DNA from: DATLGB01 sp038232275
GTDB lineage: Bacteria; Actinomycetota; Thermoleophilia; Solirubrobacterales; Solirubrobacteraceae
Direction: 5' to 3'
Assembly: GCA_038232275.1 (NCBI GenBank)
Contig: JBBSIC010000008.1
Coordinates: 17,274-81,273, forward strand
Length of the DNA stretch: 64,000 nt
How positions within the stretch are numbered: the first letter of the stretch is position 1; each line of letters starts with the position of its first letter. Of this stretch, positions 18,265 to 26,134 are shown one piece after another. The position numbers and the translations under genes are program-made. Below the pieces are notes generated by a model, which saw only the letters and a program-made list of their open reading frames with translations, did not search any database and was not told the DNA's origin.

Positions 18265-18660
18265 ATGTCGGATGTCGTCTATCGGGCCGCGGATCTCGAG
18301 ATCCGGCCCGACGAGCACCTCGCGCTCGCGCGCGGCCCGGCCGCGCTCGCGCGCGGCCGGGCGCTGACGCTCTCGGTCCGCGAGCTGCAGCTGCTCGCCG
18401 CGCTCGCCCGGCGGGAGAACCGGGTTCTGAGCCGCGCCGAACTCTACGAGACCGTCTGGGGCGGCGGCCTGCGCGGCGACGATCGCTCAGTCGACGTCTA
18501 CGTGCACAAGCTGCGCGCCAAGCTCGCGGACGCCCTCCCCGAGTGGCGCTTCATCCACACGCACTTCGGCTTCGGCTACCGCTTCGCGGCCGAGTCGGTA
18601 TTCACACCCTTTTCACACGGCGACCACAGCCCGGTAACAGGCTCAGCCCCGGCTCCCTGA
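18265..18660 (+). CDS. winged-helix DNA-binding protein without receiver domain
   Basis: A 131-residue protein consisting only of an OmpR/PhoB-type DNA-binding domain: LTLSVRELQLLAALARRENRVLSRAELYETVWGG, then the recognition helix DDRSVDVYVHKLRAKL and the wing FIHTHFGFGYRFAAE. There is no N-terminal receiver domain and no room for one. The C-terminal half closely matches the full-length regulator at 23367 (shared IHTHFG.GYRFAAE). It sits immediately upstream of pstS, with PhoP-like repeats before it and overlapping its end. It may compete with or modulate the full-length regulator at pho boxes. Its DNA binding cannot depend on phosphorylation of its own receiver. Confidence 0.85.
   Translation: MSDVVYRAADLEIRPDEHLALARGPAALARGRALTLSVRELQLLAALARRENRVLSRAELYETVWGGGLRGDDRSVDVYVHKLRAKLADALPEWRFIHTHFGFGYRFAAESVFTPFSHGDHSPVTGSAPAP
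18600..18643 (+). promoter_or_regulatory. PhoP-box-like array upstream of pstS (four 11-bp units)
   Basis: Four contiguous 11-bp units, ATTCACACCCT, TTTCACACGGC, GACCACAGCCC and GGTAACAGGCT, lie within the last codons of the wHTH gene, 32 nt before the pstS ATG. The first two are strong matches to the TTCACA core; the last two are weaker. This is the expected position for phosphate-starvation activation of the pst operon. Confidence 0.6.
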
Positions 18661-18675
18661 GACCGTGATCGAGAC

Positions 18676-19831
18676 ATGAACGAACAGATCAGGAAAGGCC
18701 CGATGAACCTCACCCGCTTCCTGCCCGCCGTCGCCTCGTGCGCCGTGCTGGCTTCCGGCGTGGCGGCCTGTGGCTCCAGCTCCTCCAGCTCGGACACCGG
18801 CAGCAACGCCTCCACCAGCAACTCGAGCACCGCGGCGGACACCGCCGGCGGCACGGTCAACGGCGCGGGCTCGACCTTCGCGGCGCCGGTCTACCAGCAG
18901 TGGGGCTCAGACCTCAAGAGCAGGAACATCACGGTCAACTACCAGCCGGTGGGCTCGGGCGCCGGGATCGCGGCCCTGGCGCAGGGCACGGCGCAGTTCG
19001 CCGGATCAGACCCCGCCCTGGCCTCCGAGGACAAGGCGACCCTCAAGAAGGGCAAGCCGGTCCAGATCCCGATGTTCTTCGGGGCCATCACGGCGTCCTA
19101 CAACGTCTCGGGCGTCAAGAGCGGCGTCAAGCTCGACGGCCAGACGCTGGCCGACATCTTCCAGGCCAAGATCACCAACTGGGACGACCCGGCGATCGCC
19201 AAGCTGAACTCGGGCACGAAGCTGCCGTCCGGGAGGATCACGGTCGTGCACCGCTCCGACGAGTCCGGCACGACGAAGGGCTTCACGACCTTCCTCGCCG
19301 GCGAGAGCGCGGCCTGGAAGTCCAAGGTCGGCGCCGACAAGACGGTCAAGTGGCCGACGGGCACGGGCGCGAGGGGCAACGACGGCGTCGCCGCCGCGAT
19401 CAAGCAGACGGACGGCTCGATCGGGTACGTCGAGCAGGCCTAACGCCCTGCAGAACGACTTCTCGGTCGCCTCGATCAAGAACAAGGCCGGGAGCTTCAT
19501 CGCCCCCGAGCTCGCGTCGACCTCCGCCGCCGGCGAGGGCCTGCAGATTCCGGCGGATCTCGGCATCTCGACGATCAACGCGCCCGGCAAGACCGCCTAC
19601 CCGATCACCTCGCAGACCTTCGTGGACACCTACCAGGACCCCTGCAAGGCGCTCGGCATGAGCAAGGGCGACGCGACCGCGATGGCCGCGTTCGTCAACT
19701 ACGGCCTCACCGACGGCCAGGCGCAGCTCGGGCAGCTCAAGTACGCGAAGCTGCCGGACGCGCTGCTGTCGAAGTCCCAGGCCGCGCTGAAGTCGCTCAC
19801 CTGCAACGGGAGCCCGCTCGGCGGATCCTGA
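18676..19831 (+). pseudogene. pstS: pstS phosphate-binding lipoprotein, frameshifted
   Basis: PstS is the periplasmic/exported phosphate-binding lipoprotein of the high-affinity PstSCAB importer. The first frame (18676-19443) encodes a lipoprotein signal (VLASGVAACGSSSSS, lipobox Cys near residue 36) and phosphate-binding segments NGAGSTFAAPVYQQW, FAGSDPALAS, HRSDESGTTKGFTTFL and GSIGYVEQA, then hits TAA at 19441-19443. Homology continues at once in the +1 frame to 19831 (ALQNDFSVASIKNKAG, YPITSQTF, then CKALG... to the end). Removing one A of the TAAC at 19441-19444 gives TAC and restores GYVEQAYALQND, the normal PstS sequence. A one-base insertion or a sequencing error is therefore likely. 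The stop overlaps the pstC ATG as TGATG. Confidence 0.9.
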
Positions 19832-20856
19832 TGGCAGTCGAGACGCCTCCGTCCTCCGTCGTCGTGCACCGCGGCCGCTCCGTCCTGGAGCGGCCGCCGG
19901 CGGCTCGGCTGCCGGACCGCGTCCTGAAGTGGACCCTGACCGGGCTGGCCGGCGGGATCCTGGCCGTGATCGGCTTCTTCTTCGTCCGGCTGATCGTCGA
20001 GGCCAATCCCGCGCTGTCGCGCTTCGGCGTCTTCGGCTTCGCGTTCGACGGCAACTGGGATGTCTCGCGCTCCATCTACGGCGCGCTGCCGCTCGTGGCC
20101 GGGACGCTGATCACCTCCGCGATCGCCCTGCTGATCGGCGTGCCGGTGGCCCTCGCCACGGCCGTCTTCGTCACCGAGCTGTGCCCGCGGCGCCTGCGCG
20201 GGCCGCTGACCATCATGGTCGAGCTGCTGGCCGCGGTCCCGTCGGTCGTCTACGGCCTGTGGGGCGTCTTCGTGCTCGTCCCGCACCTCAAGGGCGCCGA
20301 GCAGTGGTTCGGCCGCACCTTCGACTTCGTGCCCTTCGTCGGCCCGGATGTCCCGGGGCCCAACTACTTCATCGCGGGCCTGATCCTCGCGATCATGATC
20401 GTCCCGATCGTCTCGGCGATCAGCCGCGAGGTCATCTCCACGGTGCCCGTCGAGCAGAAGGAGGCCGCGCTCGCGCTCGGCGCGACGCGCTGGGAGATGA
20501 TCCGCACGGCGGTCCTGCCCTACTCGCGCTCCGGCATCACCGGTGCCGCGATGCTCGGCCTCGGCCGCGCGATCGGCGAGACGATCGCCGTCACGCTGGT
20601 GATCGGCAACGCCCCGGTGATCGGCCACACGATCTTCTCGCAGGGCTACACGCTCGCCGCCGTGATCGCCAACGAGTTCGGCGAGGCCGCCAACAACGAG
20701 CTGCATCGCGCGGCGCTGATCGCGGCCGGCCTCGTGTTGTTCGTGCTCACGCTGCTGGTCAACGTCGCCGCCCGCGCCTTCGTGGTGCGCGGCAGGCGCG
20801 ATCGCCAGGGAGGCGTCCCGGGTCCGCTCACGGCCAGCGCCGCCGCGGGGGTGTGA
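19831..20856 (+). CDS. pstC: phosphate ABC transporter permease PstC
   Basis: A 341-residue inner-membrane permease of the Pst importer, with about six transmembrane helices and an MSD of the binding-protein-dependent type. The EAA-like loop is QKEAALALGATRWEMIRTAVLPYSRSGI, where the ABC ATPase docks. LLAAVPSVVYGLWG is the conserved helix of PstC. ATG 19831 overlaps the pstS stop (TGATG), and its own stop overlaps pstA the same way, so the operon is tightly coupled. Confidence 0.96.
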   Translation: MAVETPPSSVVVHRGRSVLERPPAARLPDRVLKWTLTGLAGGILAVIGFFFVRLIVEANPALSRFGVFGFAFDGNWDVSRSIYGALPLVAGTLITSAIALLIGVPVALATAVFVTELCPRRLRGPLTIMVELLAAVPSVVYGLWGVFVLVPHLKGAEQWFGRTFDFVPFVGPDVPGPNYFIAGLILAIMIVPIVSAISREVISTVPVEQKEAALALGATRWEMIRTAVLPYSRSGITGAAMLGLGRAIGETIAVTLVIGNAPVIGHTIFSQGYTLAAVIANEFGEAANNELHRAALIAAGLVLFVLTLLVNVAARAFVVRGRRDRQGGVPGPLTASAAAGV

Positions 20857-21728
20857 TGGGCGCCGCCGCGATCATCCCGCCGCTCTCCAGCCGCCGGCGC
20901 CGCACCGACAGGGCGGCCCGCGGCCTGCTGGCGGTCGGCACGCTGCTGGCGGTCATCCCGCTCGTGCTGGTCCTGTACTACCTGATCGAGAAGGGGGCCG
21001 GCGCGATCAGCTGGCACTTCTTCTCGAGCGACCCGACCGGCTCGTTCCTCGGCGATCCCGGCGGCATCAGGTCCGCCCTGCTGGGCACGATCGAGATGGT
21101 CGCCCTGGTCACGGCGGTCGCGGTCCCGGTCGGCACCGGCGTCGCGCTGTACCTCGTCGAGTACGGCCGCGGCAGCCGCTTCGCCGGCGTCGTCCGCTAC
21201 TTCGTCGACGTGATGACCGGCGTCCCGTCGATCGTCTTCGGCCTGTTCGTCTACATCACGCTCGTGATCGGCTTCGGCGGATCCGGCTACGCGGGCTGGA
21301 AGGGCTCGGTGGCCCTCGGCCTGCTGATGCTCCCGGTCGTCATCCGCTCCAGCGAGGTCGTGCTGCTGCTGGTCCCGGACTCGCTGCGCGAGGCCGCCCT
21401 GGCGCTCGGCGCGCCGCGGTGGCGGATCGTCGCCCGCATCGTGCTGCCGAGCGCGCTTCCGGGCCTGATCACGGGCTCGCTGCTCGCCGTCGCCCGCGCC
21501 GCCGGCGAGACGGCGCCGCTGTTGTTCACCTCGGCGGTCGTGTTCGGCACGACCTTCAGCCTCAACGGCCGCATGAACTCCCTCCCGATCCAGATCTTCA
21601 ACGACGTCGGCCAGGCCCAGGACCGCCTGGTCGAGCGCGCCTGGGGCTCGGCCCTGACGCTCGTCGCGCTCGTGCTCCTGCTCACCCTCATCGCCCGCCT
21701 GTTCGCTCGAAGGAGCCGCTTCTCATGA
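20856..21728 (+). CDS. pstA: phosphate ABC transporter permease PstA
   Basis: A 290-residue permease partner of PstC. It has about six membrane helices, the family segment VDVMTGVPSIVFGLFVY, and the coupling loop REAALALGAPRWRIVARIVLPSALPGLITG followed by ARAAGETAPLLFTS. ATG 20856 is formed within TGATG at the pstC stop; the longer open frame upstream overlaps pstC and is a shadow. The C-terminus overlaps pstB as ATGA. Confidence 0.96.
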   Translation: MGAAAIIPPLSSRRRRTDRAARGLLAVGTLLAVIPLVLVLYYLIEKGAGAISWHFFSSDPTGSFLGDPGGIRSALLGTIEMVALVTAVAVPVGTGVALYLVEYGRGSRFAGVVRYFVDVMTGVPSIVFGLFVYITLVIGFGGSGYAGWKGSVALGLLMLPVVIRSSEVVLLLVPDSLREAALALGAPRWRIVARIVLPSALPGLITGSLLAVARAAGETAPLLFTSAVVFGTTFSLNGRMNSLPIQIFNDVGQAQDRLVERAWGSALTLVALVLLLTLIARLFARRSRFS

Positions 21729-22582
21729 ATCCGGAACTCGACACCACGACGGCCGACACCGCGCCGGCCCCCGGCCGCTTCGAGCGGACTGCGGAGCGGG
21801 GCGAGGCGACCGCCCCGGCGGCGACCGGCGCCAAGCGCGTCCAGCTCAAGGGCCTGCACGCCTACTACGGCGACGAGCACGCCGTGAAGGGGGTCGACCT
21901 GGACTTCGAGCCCGGCAAGGTCACGGCGATGATCGGCCCGTCGGGGTGCGGCAAGTCGACGCTCGTGCGCTGCATCAACCGCATGCACGAGGAGATCGTC
22001 GGCGCCCGCGCCGAGGGCGAGGTGCTGCTCGACGACCTCGACGTCTACGCGTCCGAGGTCGACGTCGTCGCCGTGCGGCGGGTGATCGGCATGGTCTTCC
22101 AAAAGCCCAACCCCTTCCCGACGATGTCGATCTTCGACAACGTCGCCGCGGGGCTGCGCCTGACCGGCGCGCGGGGCTCCTCGCTGACCGAGCGCGTCGA
22201 GCGGTCCCTGCGCGGCGCCGGCCTGTGGGAGGAGGTCAAGGACCGGCTGCGGTCCCCGGGCATCGGCCTCTCCGGCGGCCAGCAGCAGCGCCTGTGCATC
22301 GCGCGCACGATCGCGGTCGAGCCCGAGGTGATCCTCATGGACGAGCCCTGCTCCGCCCTCGATCCCGTGGCGACGCTGAAGATCGAGGAGCTGATCTCCG
22401 AGCTCAAGCTGCGCTACACGATCGTGATCGTCACCCACAACATGCAGCAGGCCGCGCGGGTGGCCGACAAGACGGCGTTCATGCTCAGCGGCGAGATGGT
22501 GGAGTTCGGGCCGACGAACACGATCTTCACCAAGCCCGACGATCCGCGCACGGAGCAGTACGTGACCGGGAAGTTCGGCTAA
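21725..22582 (+). CDS. pstB: phosphate ABC transporter ATP-binding protein PstB
   Basis: A 285-residue ATPase driving phosphate import. An N-terminal extension of about 35 residues, rich in Thr, Ala and Pro, precedes the ABC domain; this is longer than E. coli PstB. Walker A is GPSGCGKSTLVRCINRM, with the characteristic PstB block FQKPNPFPTMSIFDNVAAGL; the signature is LSGGQQQRL and Walker B is VILMDEPCSALDP. The C-terminus FTKPDDPRTEQYVTGKFG is the standard PstB end. ATG 21725 overlaps the pstA stop as ATGA; the stop overlaps phoU as TAATG. Confidence 0.97.
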   Translation: MNPELDTTTADTAPAPGRFERTAERGEATAPAATGAKRVQLKGLHAYYGDEHAVKGVDLDFEPGKVTAMIGPSGCGKSTLVRCINRMHEEIVGARAEGEVLLDDLDVYASEVDVVAVRRVIGMVFQKPNPFPTMSIFDNVAAGLRLTGARGSSLTERVERSLRGAGLWEEVKDRLRSPGIGLSGGQQQRLCIARTIAVEPEVILMDEPCSALDPVATLKIEELISELKLRYTIVIVTHNMQQAARVADKTAFMLSGEMVEFGPTNTIFTKPDDPRTEQYVTGKFG

Positions 22583-23271
22583 TGGCCTCGCAGCTGCGCG
22601 CCCACTTCCGCGAGGAGCTCTCAGAGCTCGAATCCCGCGCGCTGGGCGGCATCGACATGGTCGTGCAGTCGCTCGACCAGGCGCTCGAGGCCGTCAGCCA
22701 CCAGGATGTCGAGCTGGCGGCGATGGTGATCGCCGACGACGACCGCATCGACGGCCGCTTCCTCGAGGTCCACCAGTCGATCCTGTCGCTGCTCGCACTG
22801 CAGGCGCCCGTGGCCGGCGACCTGCGCGTGGTCGCCGCGCTGCTGCACGTCATCAAGCACGTGGAGCGCATGGGCGACCAGTGCGTGAACATCGCCAAGC
22901 TCGTGCCGCTGGCCGGCCACGACCCGCCGACGGACGCCCAGATGCTCTCGATGCTGGGCCGGATGGGCGAGCTGGCCCGCTCCCAGGCGCTGCAGTGCAA
23001 GCAGGCGTTCGCGCTGCGCGACGTCGCCCTGGCCGAGGATCTCGTGCGCCAGGACGCCAAGATCAACAAGCTCAACCGGCAGGTCTTCACCCGCGCGGTG
23101 GTGGTCGGGACCGACGAGGACCGGCGCGAGTGGGCGATGCACATGATGCTGATGGCCCGCGCCCTGGAACGGGTGGGTGACAACGCCGTCGACGTGGGCG
23201 AGCAGGTGGCGTTCGTCGAGACCGGCCTGTTCCGCGAGTTCTCCGACGCCTCCCGTCCGCCGCCCTCCTGA
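22582..23271 (+). CDS. phoU: phosphate transport regulator PhoU
   Basis: A 229-residue PhoU of normal length, two three-helix repeats that bind metal clusters and link the Pst transporter to the PhoR/PhoP-type two-component system. The two repeat motifs are LHVIKHVERMGDQCVNIAKL (residues 92-111) and MARALERVGDNAVDVGEQ (about 190-207), both with the E/DxxxD metal-binding pattern. It overlaps pstB by four bases and ends 95 bp before the response-regulator gene. No PhoR-type histidine kinase is encoded in this window. Confidence 0.95.
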   Translation: MASQLRAHFREELSELESRALGGIDMVVQSLDQALEAVSHQDVELAAMVIADDDRIDGRFLEVHQSILSLLALQAPVAGDLRVVAALLHVIKHVERMGDQCVNIAKLVPLAGHDPPTDAQMLSMLGRMGELARSQALQCKQAFALRDVALAEDLVRQDAKINKLNRQVFTRAVVVGTDEDRREWAMHMMLMARALERVGDNAVDVGEQVAFVETGLFREFSDASRPPPS

Positions 23272-23296
23272 ACCCCCTGCACTTTGCGGCCGACCC

Positions 23297-23340
23297 GTGA
23301 ACAAGCTGTGACCGGGTGGTTGCCGAGAGTAACCGGCGCC
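23297..23340 (+). promoter_or_regulatory. PhoP-box-like array upstream of the response regulator
   Basis: Four 11-bp units, GTGAACAAGCT, GTGACCGGGTG, GTTGCCGAGAG and TAACCGGCGCC, fill the phoU-regulator gap and end 26 nt before ATG 23367. Units two and three share the GTxxCC core in register. A -10-like TATCCT at 23352-23357 follows, 9 nt before the ATG. This points to autoregulation and argues against the upstream GTG at 23316. Confidence 0.45.
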
Positions 23341-23366
23341 GTCCGGGGGCTTATCCTTCGTTGAGC

Positions 23367-24173
23367 ATGCTCTCCGCACACGAGAATCCGCTGCAGATCG
23401 CCGTCATCGACACCGACAGCGGTTTCCTGCAGGTCCTGGCCAAGCGCCTCGAGGGCTTGGGGTGGCGCTACCGGGTCACCGGTGGCCCGCTGCCGGCCGA
23501 CGCCCTGGTCGCGATGCGGCTCGACGCCCTGGTCGTGGATTTGGCCGTGCTCGGCCACCAGGCGTGGACGTACCTCGAGACGATCACCCAGCGCCTCCCG
23601 GGCATGGGCGTGGTCGTCGTCACCGGTCGCTCCTCGGTCGCCCAGCGGGTCCGCGGGCTGCGCCTCGGCGCCGACGACTGGATGACCAAGCCCTGCCACC
23701 CTGAGGAGCTGATCGCCCGCGTCGAGGCTGTGGTGCGCCGGCGGCAGTCCGACGAGGCGGGCGAGGACGCTTCTCCCGTCGAGGTGGGCGAGCTCGAGGT
23801 CCGGCCCGACCAGTTCCAGGCGTTCGTTTCCGGTGTCAGCGTGGAGCTCACCCGCCGCGAGTTCCACCTGCTCGCCTCCGCCGAGGGACAGGTGCTCCAG
23901 CGCGAGGACATCTACCAGCGCGTCTGGGGCTACGCCATGGCTCACGGCGATCGCTCCGTCGACGTGTTCGTCCGCAAGCTGCGCCAGAAGCTCGAGCGCG
24001 CGTCGTCGCGGTGGCGCTACATCCACACGCACTTCGGCGTGGGGTACCGCTTCGCCGCCGAGCCGGCGATCGGCCCCGGGAGCCTGGCCGTTCCGGAGAC
24101 CGATCCGGCGCAGGCGCCCGCGGCCCAGATCCCGGTGCCCAACCGCTCGACCGCCGCGCCGGTCCCCGCCTGA
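23367..24173 (+). CDS. OmpR/PhoB-family response regulator (PhoP/RegX3-like)
   Basis: A 268-residue response regulator. The receiver (residues 8-125) has the acidic pair in VIDTDSG, the phospho-acceptor Asp in LVVDLAVLG, the switch Thr in VVVTGRSS and the conserved Lys in DDWMTKP. The DNA-binding domain (about 133-230) has LTRREFHLLASAEGQVLQ, the recognition helix DRSVDVFVRKLRQKL and the wing IHTHFGVGYRFAAE. A Pro/Ala-rich tail follows. The location after pstSCAB-phoU indicates the phosphate regulator that binds the repeat arrays in this window. No partner kinase is present here. ATG 23367 was chosen over GTG 23316 because the box array lies between them. Confidence 0.92.
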   Translation: MLSAHENPLQIAVIDTDSGFLQVLAKRLEGLGWRYRVTGGPLPADALVAMRLDALVVDLAVLGHQAWTYLETITQRLPGMGVVVVTGRSSVAQRVRGLRLGADDWMTKPCHPEELIARVEAVVRRRQSDEAGEDASPVEVGELEVRPDQFQAFVSGVSVELTRREFHLLASAEGQVLQREDIYQRVWGYAMAHGDRSVDVFVRKLRQKLERASSRWRYIHTHFGVGYRFAAEPAIGPGSLAVPETDPAQAPAAQIPVPNRSTAAPVPA

Positions 24174-24182
24174 CCCGGCGGC

Positions 24183-24188
24183 TAGATT
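24183..24188 (+). promoter_or_regulatory. candidate -10 box TAGATT
   Basis: TAGATT ends 7 nt before GTG 24196, and there is no Shine-Dalgarno sequence. This supports a leaderless transcript for the small membrane protein. Confidence 0.35.
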
Positions 24189-24195
24189 CTGTGCC

Positions 24196-24549
24196 GTGAA
24201 GACGGCCCGGAACATCGCGATCATCCTGGCGCTGGCGGCGATCGTCGCCCTGGCGCCGGGCGGCCTGACCGCCCGCAACACGGTCTCGAACCTCCTCACG
24301 GTGATCTTCGTCGGCGGCCTCGGCTTCTTCGCCTACCGGATGTACATGGAGAACCGCGTACGGCTGTTCGACCTGCCCGACAACCACCGGCTGATCGCCT
24401 ACGCGAGCGCCGGGACGCTGGCCTTCGCCCTGATCGCGACGCAGCGGATGTGGAGCTCCTCCGGGCCCTGGATCCTGATCTGGTTCGCGCTCCTTGCCGC
24501 CGCCGCCTACGGCTTCTCTGTCGTGGTCCGGGCGTACCGCGAGTACTGA
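24196..24549 (+). CDS. small four-helix membrane protein
   Basis: A 117-residue protein of unknown function with four likely transmembrane helices: residues 5-22, 29-45, 65-80 and 89-108. Between helices two and three lies the hydrophilic loop YMENRVRLFDLPDNHR. GTG 24196 follows a -10-like TAGATT and gives an N-terminus beginning VKTARN; the open frame further upstream overlaps the regulator gene and is not used. It lies at the end of the pho region but carries no sign of a role in phosphate uptake. Confidence 0.7.
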   Translation: MKTARNIAIILALAAIVALAPGGLTARNTVSNLLTVIFVGGLGFFAYRMYMENRVRLFDLPDNHRLIAYASAGTLAFALIATQRMWSSSGPWILIWFALLAAAAYGFSVVVRAYREY

Positions 24550-24577
24550 GGGTCGTTTGCGGTCGCGGGCCCCGATC

Positions 24578-24615
24578 ACGCGCTTGATCGGGGTCATGAC
24601 CCCGATCAAGCGCGT
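24578..24615. repeat. 38-bp perfect palindrome
   Basis: The half ACGCGCTTGATCGGGGTCA is followed directly by its exact complement, making a 38-bp palindrome with no spacer. The preceding CCCCGATCA (24570-24578) can also pair with TGATCGGGG (24585-24593) in a nested hairpin with a 6-nt loop. It is the most prominent element in the 207-bp gap between the small membrane-protein gene and the TadE-like genes. Possible roles are a transcription terminator, a dimeric-regulator operator or a chromosome-structuring site. Confidence 0.85.
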
Positions 24616-24756
24616 CCTCGCCGCGCGCGGACCCGCGCCGCCCGCCGCCCGCGGATCCGGGCCGCCCGCCGGGCGCGCACTCTTGTAACGCTTTCGTGCG
24701 CGAACCGGCACACGTCGGCGTAGATCCGTCACGCGCGGCCCGGCACGCTGACGGAC

Positions 24757-25107
24757 ATGCCCGTCATCCGCCCCTCGCCCGGCTCCGGCGGCCAGGCTGC
24801 CGTCGAGTTCGTCGCGCTGCTGCCGCTGATCCTGGTCGGTCTCGCCGGCTGCTGGCAGGCGGTGCTCGCCGCTCACACGGCGTGGTCGGCGTCCGCGGCC
24901 GCGCGCGCAGCGGCGCGCGCGCACGCCGTCGGGGGCGCTGAGCTCGCGGCGGCGCGCGCGGCCCTGCCCGCGTCGCTCGACCACCGCGTGTCGGTGCGCA
25001 GCGGCGACGGCAAGAGCATCACGGTGCGCGTGACGATCCCCGCGGTCGTCCCCGGGCTGCACCTCGGCGCCCTCACCGCCCACGCGAGCTTCGCGAGCCA
25101 GCGATGA
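24757..25107 (+). CDS. TadE-like pseudopilin
   Basis: A 116-residue TadE-type minor pseudopilin. The N-terminus has GGQAAVEFVALLPLILVGLAGCWQ, with the glutamate (VEF) at position 5 relative to a prepilin-peptidase-type cleavage site and a long hydrophobic helix; a short beta domain follows. Tad pilus pseudopilins decorate or prime Flp pili. No tadA, tadB or tadC gene occurs in the window. It overlaps the next gene as ATGA. Its small extracellular domain is unlike any specific known protein. Confidence 0.75.
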   Translation: MPVIRPSPGSGGQAAVEFVALLPLILVGLAGCWQAVLAAHTAWSASAAARAAARAHAVGGAELAAARAALPASLDHRVSVRSGDGKSITVRVTIPAVVPGLHLGALTAHASFASQR

Positions 25108-25508
25108 TCCGGCTGCGCCGCTGCGCCGGGCAGGCCACCGTCGAGCTGGTCGCGCTGATCCCCTTCGCCGTGCTCGTTGTCGCCGCCGCCGTGCAGGTGC
25201 TGGCCGCCGGGTCCGCCGACGAGCGGGCCTCCGCCGCAGCGGAGGCTGGTGCCGTCGCCCTGCTGCAGGACCGCGACCCCAAGGCGGCGGTGCAGGATGC
25301 GCTGGGCCGTGCGAAGGGCCGGGCGAGCTTCACGATCAGCGGCCATCGCGTGCGCGTGACCGTCCGCCCGCGGGCATTCACCGACGGGCTCGCAGAGCTG
25401 CTGGCCGCGACCTCGGCCGCGGACGCCGGCGAGCAGGCTGCGAGCGTCGGCCGGACGGTCGTGCGCGGCGGCGACGGCGAGTCCTCGCAGCCGAAGGACA
25501 AGCCGTGA
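25104..25508 (+). CDS. second TadE-like pseudopilin
   Basis: A 134-residue paralogue of the preceding gene: CAGQATVELVALIPFAVLVVAAAVQVLAAG at the N-terminus, with the cleavage-site Glu in VEL and a hydrophobic helix. The remainder (DRDPKAAVQDALGRAKGRASFTISGHRVRVTVR) is predicted to be extracellular, ending in a charged tail. It starts with ATG overlapping the previous stop and ends in the same way against 25505, so all four TadE-cluster genes form one coupled operon. Confidence 0.75.
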   Translation: MIRLRRCAGQATVELVALIPFAVLVVAAAVQVLAAGSADERASAAAEAGAVALLQDRDPKAAVQDALGRAKGRASFTISGHRVRVTVRPRAFTDGLAELLAATSAADAGEQAASVGRTVVRGGDGESSQPKDKP

Positions 25509-26134
25509 ACGAGCTGCTCGCCCGCGCAGGATCCCTCTTCCTGGCGCCCGCGACGCCGGCTGCACCCACCGCCTCGGTGGCGCCACCGGTGGCCGATCTC
25601 GTCGTCGTGCTCGCGGCGCCCAGGGACCTCGCTGCCGTCGCCGGCGCCGTCGCCGCCGGCCTGCGCCGCCCCTGCGGGGCGCGGACAGCGGTCGTGTGCC
25701 GCCCCGGAGAGCCGTGGCCGGCGTGCCCGGCCGGCATGGCGGCGACCGCGCTGGCGCGGCGGCTCGCCGCACGGGACATCGCCGCGACCGCCGCGGGGTC
25801 GCTGTGCCGCGTCGCGCTGGCGGAGGACCCGGAGGCGAGCGTGCCGGAGGCTTGGCGCCTCACCGCGGCCGCTGCGGGGTCACCCGTCGTCGTGGCGCTT
25901 GCGGGCCGTCACCCCGGCTTCGACGGGCTGCTCGCGCAAGCCGACCGGCTGCTCCTCGCGACCGCCACCGGCGACGACCCGGACTGCACCGCGCTGGCCC
26001 TCGCATCGCTCGCCGCGCTGGGCCCGCCCGCGGCGCTCGTCACGGCGCCGTCCGGGCCCATGGCCCGGCGGGCGGCGGCGCTCGGCCTGCTCGGCCTGGG
26101 ACCGCCCGCGCACACCGGCGAGGTGCCGGCATGA
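25505..26134 (+). CDS. unknown protein of the TadE-like operon
   Basis: A 209-residue Ala-rich protein, not recognised. It has a beta/alpha pattern (ADLVVVLAAPRDLAAVAGAVAAGL, TAVVCRPGEPW, PVVVALAGRHPGFDGLLAQADRLLLATATG) that resembles a Rossmann/P-loop-like scaffold such as a CpaE/MinD relative, but no Walker A motif is visible, so it would not bind nucleotide in the usual way. No signal peptide. Operon position between two pseudopilins and the hydrolase fusion suggests a role in assembly or localisation of that system (inference). The ATG overlaps the previous stop; its stop overlaps the next ATG. Confidence 0.6.
   Translation: MNELLARAGSLFLAPATPAAPTASVAPPVADLVVVLAAPRDLAAVAGAVAAGLRRPCGARTAVVCRPGEPWPACPAGMAATALARRLAARDIAATAAGSLCRVALAEDPEASVPEAWRLTAAAAGSPVVVALAGRHPGFDGLLAQADRLLLATATGDDPDCTALALASLAALGPPAALVTAPSGPMARRAAALGLLGLGPPAHTGEVPA

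Noticed and set aside
19436..19450. Programmed frameshift in pstS
   Set aside because: The site is GCC TAA C; there is no CTT TGA-like slippery signal or upstream Shine-Dalgarno-like element, so a mutation or read error fits better.
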